A DNA stretch of 64,000 nt from Paenarthrobacter sp. PH39-S1. Lineage in GTDB: Bacteria; Actinomycetota; Actinomycetes; Actinomycetales; Micrococcaceae. Below are positions 63,822-64,000 of the stretch, in pieces. A program made the translations under genes and the position numbers. The notes beneath the pieces were generated by a model, which worked only from the letters and a program-made list of their open reading frames with translations, had not been told where the DNA came from and ran no database searches. The stretch spans positions 62,001-126,000 of the forward strand of contig NZ_JASISR010000005.1 in the NCBI RefSeq assembly GCF_030063245.1, in the 5' to 3' direction. How positions within the stretch are numbered: the stretch's first letter is position 1; every line of letters starts with the position of its first letter.

Positions 63822-64000
63822 TTACTGGAGCGTAAACGAGTCTATCGTTACCGGTGTCACAGGGGCCCCATCCGTGGTCCCGCCGGTGATGCCGGCGTCG
63901 GCGATCTTCTGCACCACGTCGAGCCCCGAGGTTACTTTGCCCATGATGGTATAGCCGCCATCGGTCTGCGGCAGCACTGTGTCCTTGTACACAATGAAGA
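63822..64000 (-). CDS. Peptidyl-prolyl isomerase (cyclophilin), C-terminal part
   Basis: The minus-strand frame from the window edge reads FIVYKDTVLPQTDGGYTIMGKVTSGLDVVQKIADAGITGG and ends SFTLQ. It matches the C-terminal third of cyclophilin-type isomerases (the GKV..GLDVV.KI motif). The remainder lies beyond the window. Its promoter region is outside. The 165 bp to the DUF349 start include an AT-rich stretch that probably holds that gene's promoter. Confidence 0.85.
   Translation of the reverse strand, partial: FIVYKDTVLPQTDGGYTIMGKVTSGLDVVQKIADAGITGGTTDGAPVTPVTIDSFTLQ

Overview
The window looks like chromosome of a high-GC actinobacterium of the Micrococcaceae (Arthrobacter-like). Three things support this: (i) the block thrS / HIT (Ap4A phosphorylase-like) / pgsA / pdxS ... 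pdxT / yebC / ruvCAB / yajC / secD / secF / rel is the actinobacterial order; (ii) mycothiol enzymes are present (S-(hydroxymethyl)mycothiol dehydrogenase, mycoredoxin); (iii) a DevS/DosS-like kinase and DevR/DosR-like regulator sit beside a universal stress protein. No rRNA, tRNA or CRISPR array was seen.

Layout. 1-3.3 kb: SDR and DUF998 remnants, then an FNT channel plus MFS exporter pair. 3.4-17.9 kb: a stress/dormancy-like region with a pRiA4b-type protein, a broken AarF/UbiB gene, an MgtA-type P-ATPase, two intact and two decayed flavin-binding PNPOx-like genes, a frameshifted zinc alcohol dehydrogenase, the two-component pair and a universal stress protein. Four genes here share a DosR-like box about 30 bp upstream of a TA-rich -10, which suggests one regulon. 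17.8-25.3 kb: a decaying type I modification island with intact hsdM and hsdS, no hsdR in view, a broken HTH/methylase-like gene, and a DUF1016 nuclease gene split by an IS630 copy whose removal restores the frame. 25.4-28.2 kb: small membrane and secreted proteins. 28.4-37 kb: housekeeping and accessory genes (thioesterase, lipoate ligase-like, mycothiol-dependent formaldehyde detoxification, SRAP, 3-methyladenine glycosylase, chorismate mutase-like) mixed with remnants. 36.9-41.4 kb: an SOS-box-like site, an array of sixteen 16-bp repeats, a DUF6504-like protein and dnaE2. 41.5-64 kb: the conserved core.

Most interesting: a 2.7-kb asnB whose product carries a complete CofE-like (F420-0:gamma-glutamyl ligase family) domain at its C terminus; the SOS box plus 16 x 16-bp array ahead of dnaE2 where imuA/imuB would be expected; the shared DosR-like promoter architecture; the IS630/DUF1016 scar with its TTGCAA-core hairpins; and 15-bp in-frame tandem repeats in dnaE2, ruvB and a RibD-like gene. 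Many genes in the first 35 kb carry single lesions. These may be real decay or, in part, sequencing errors at short homopolymers.
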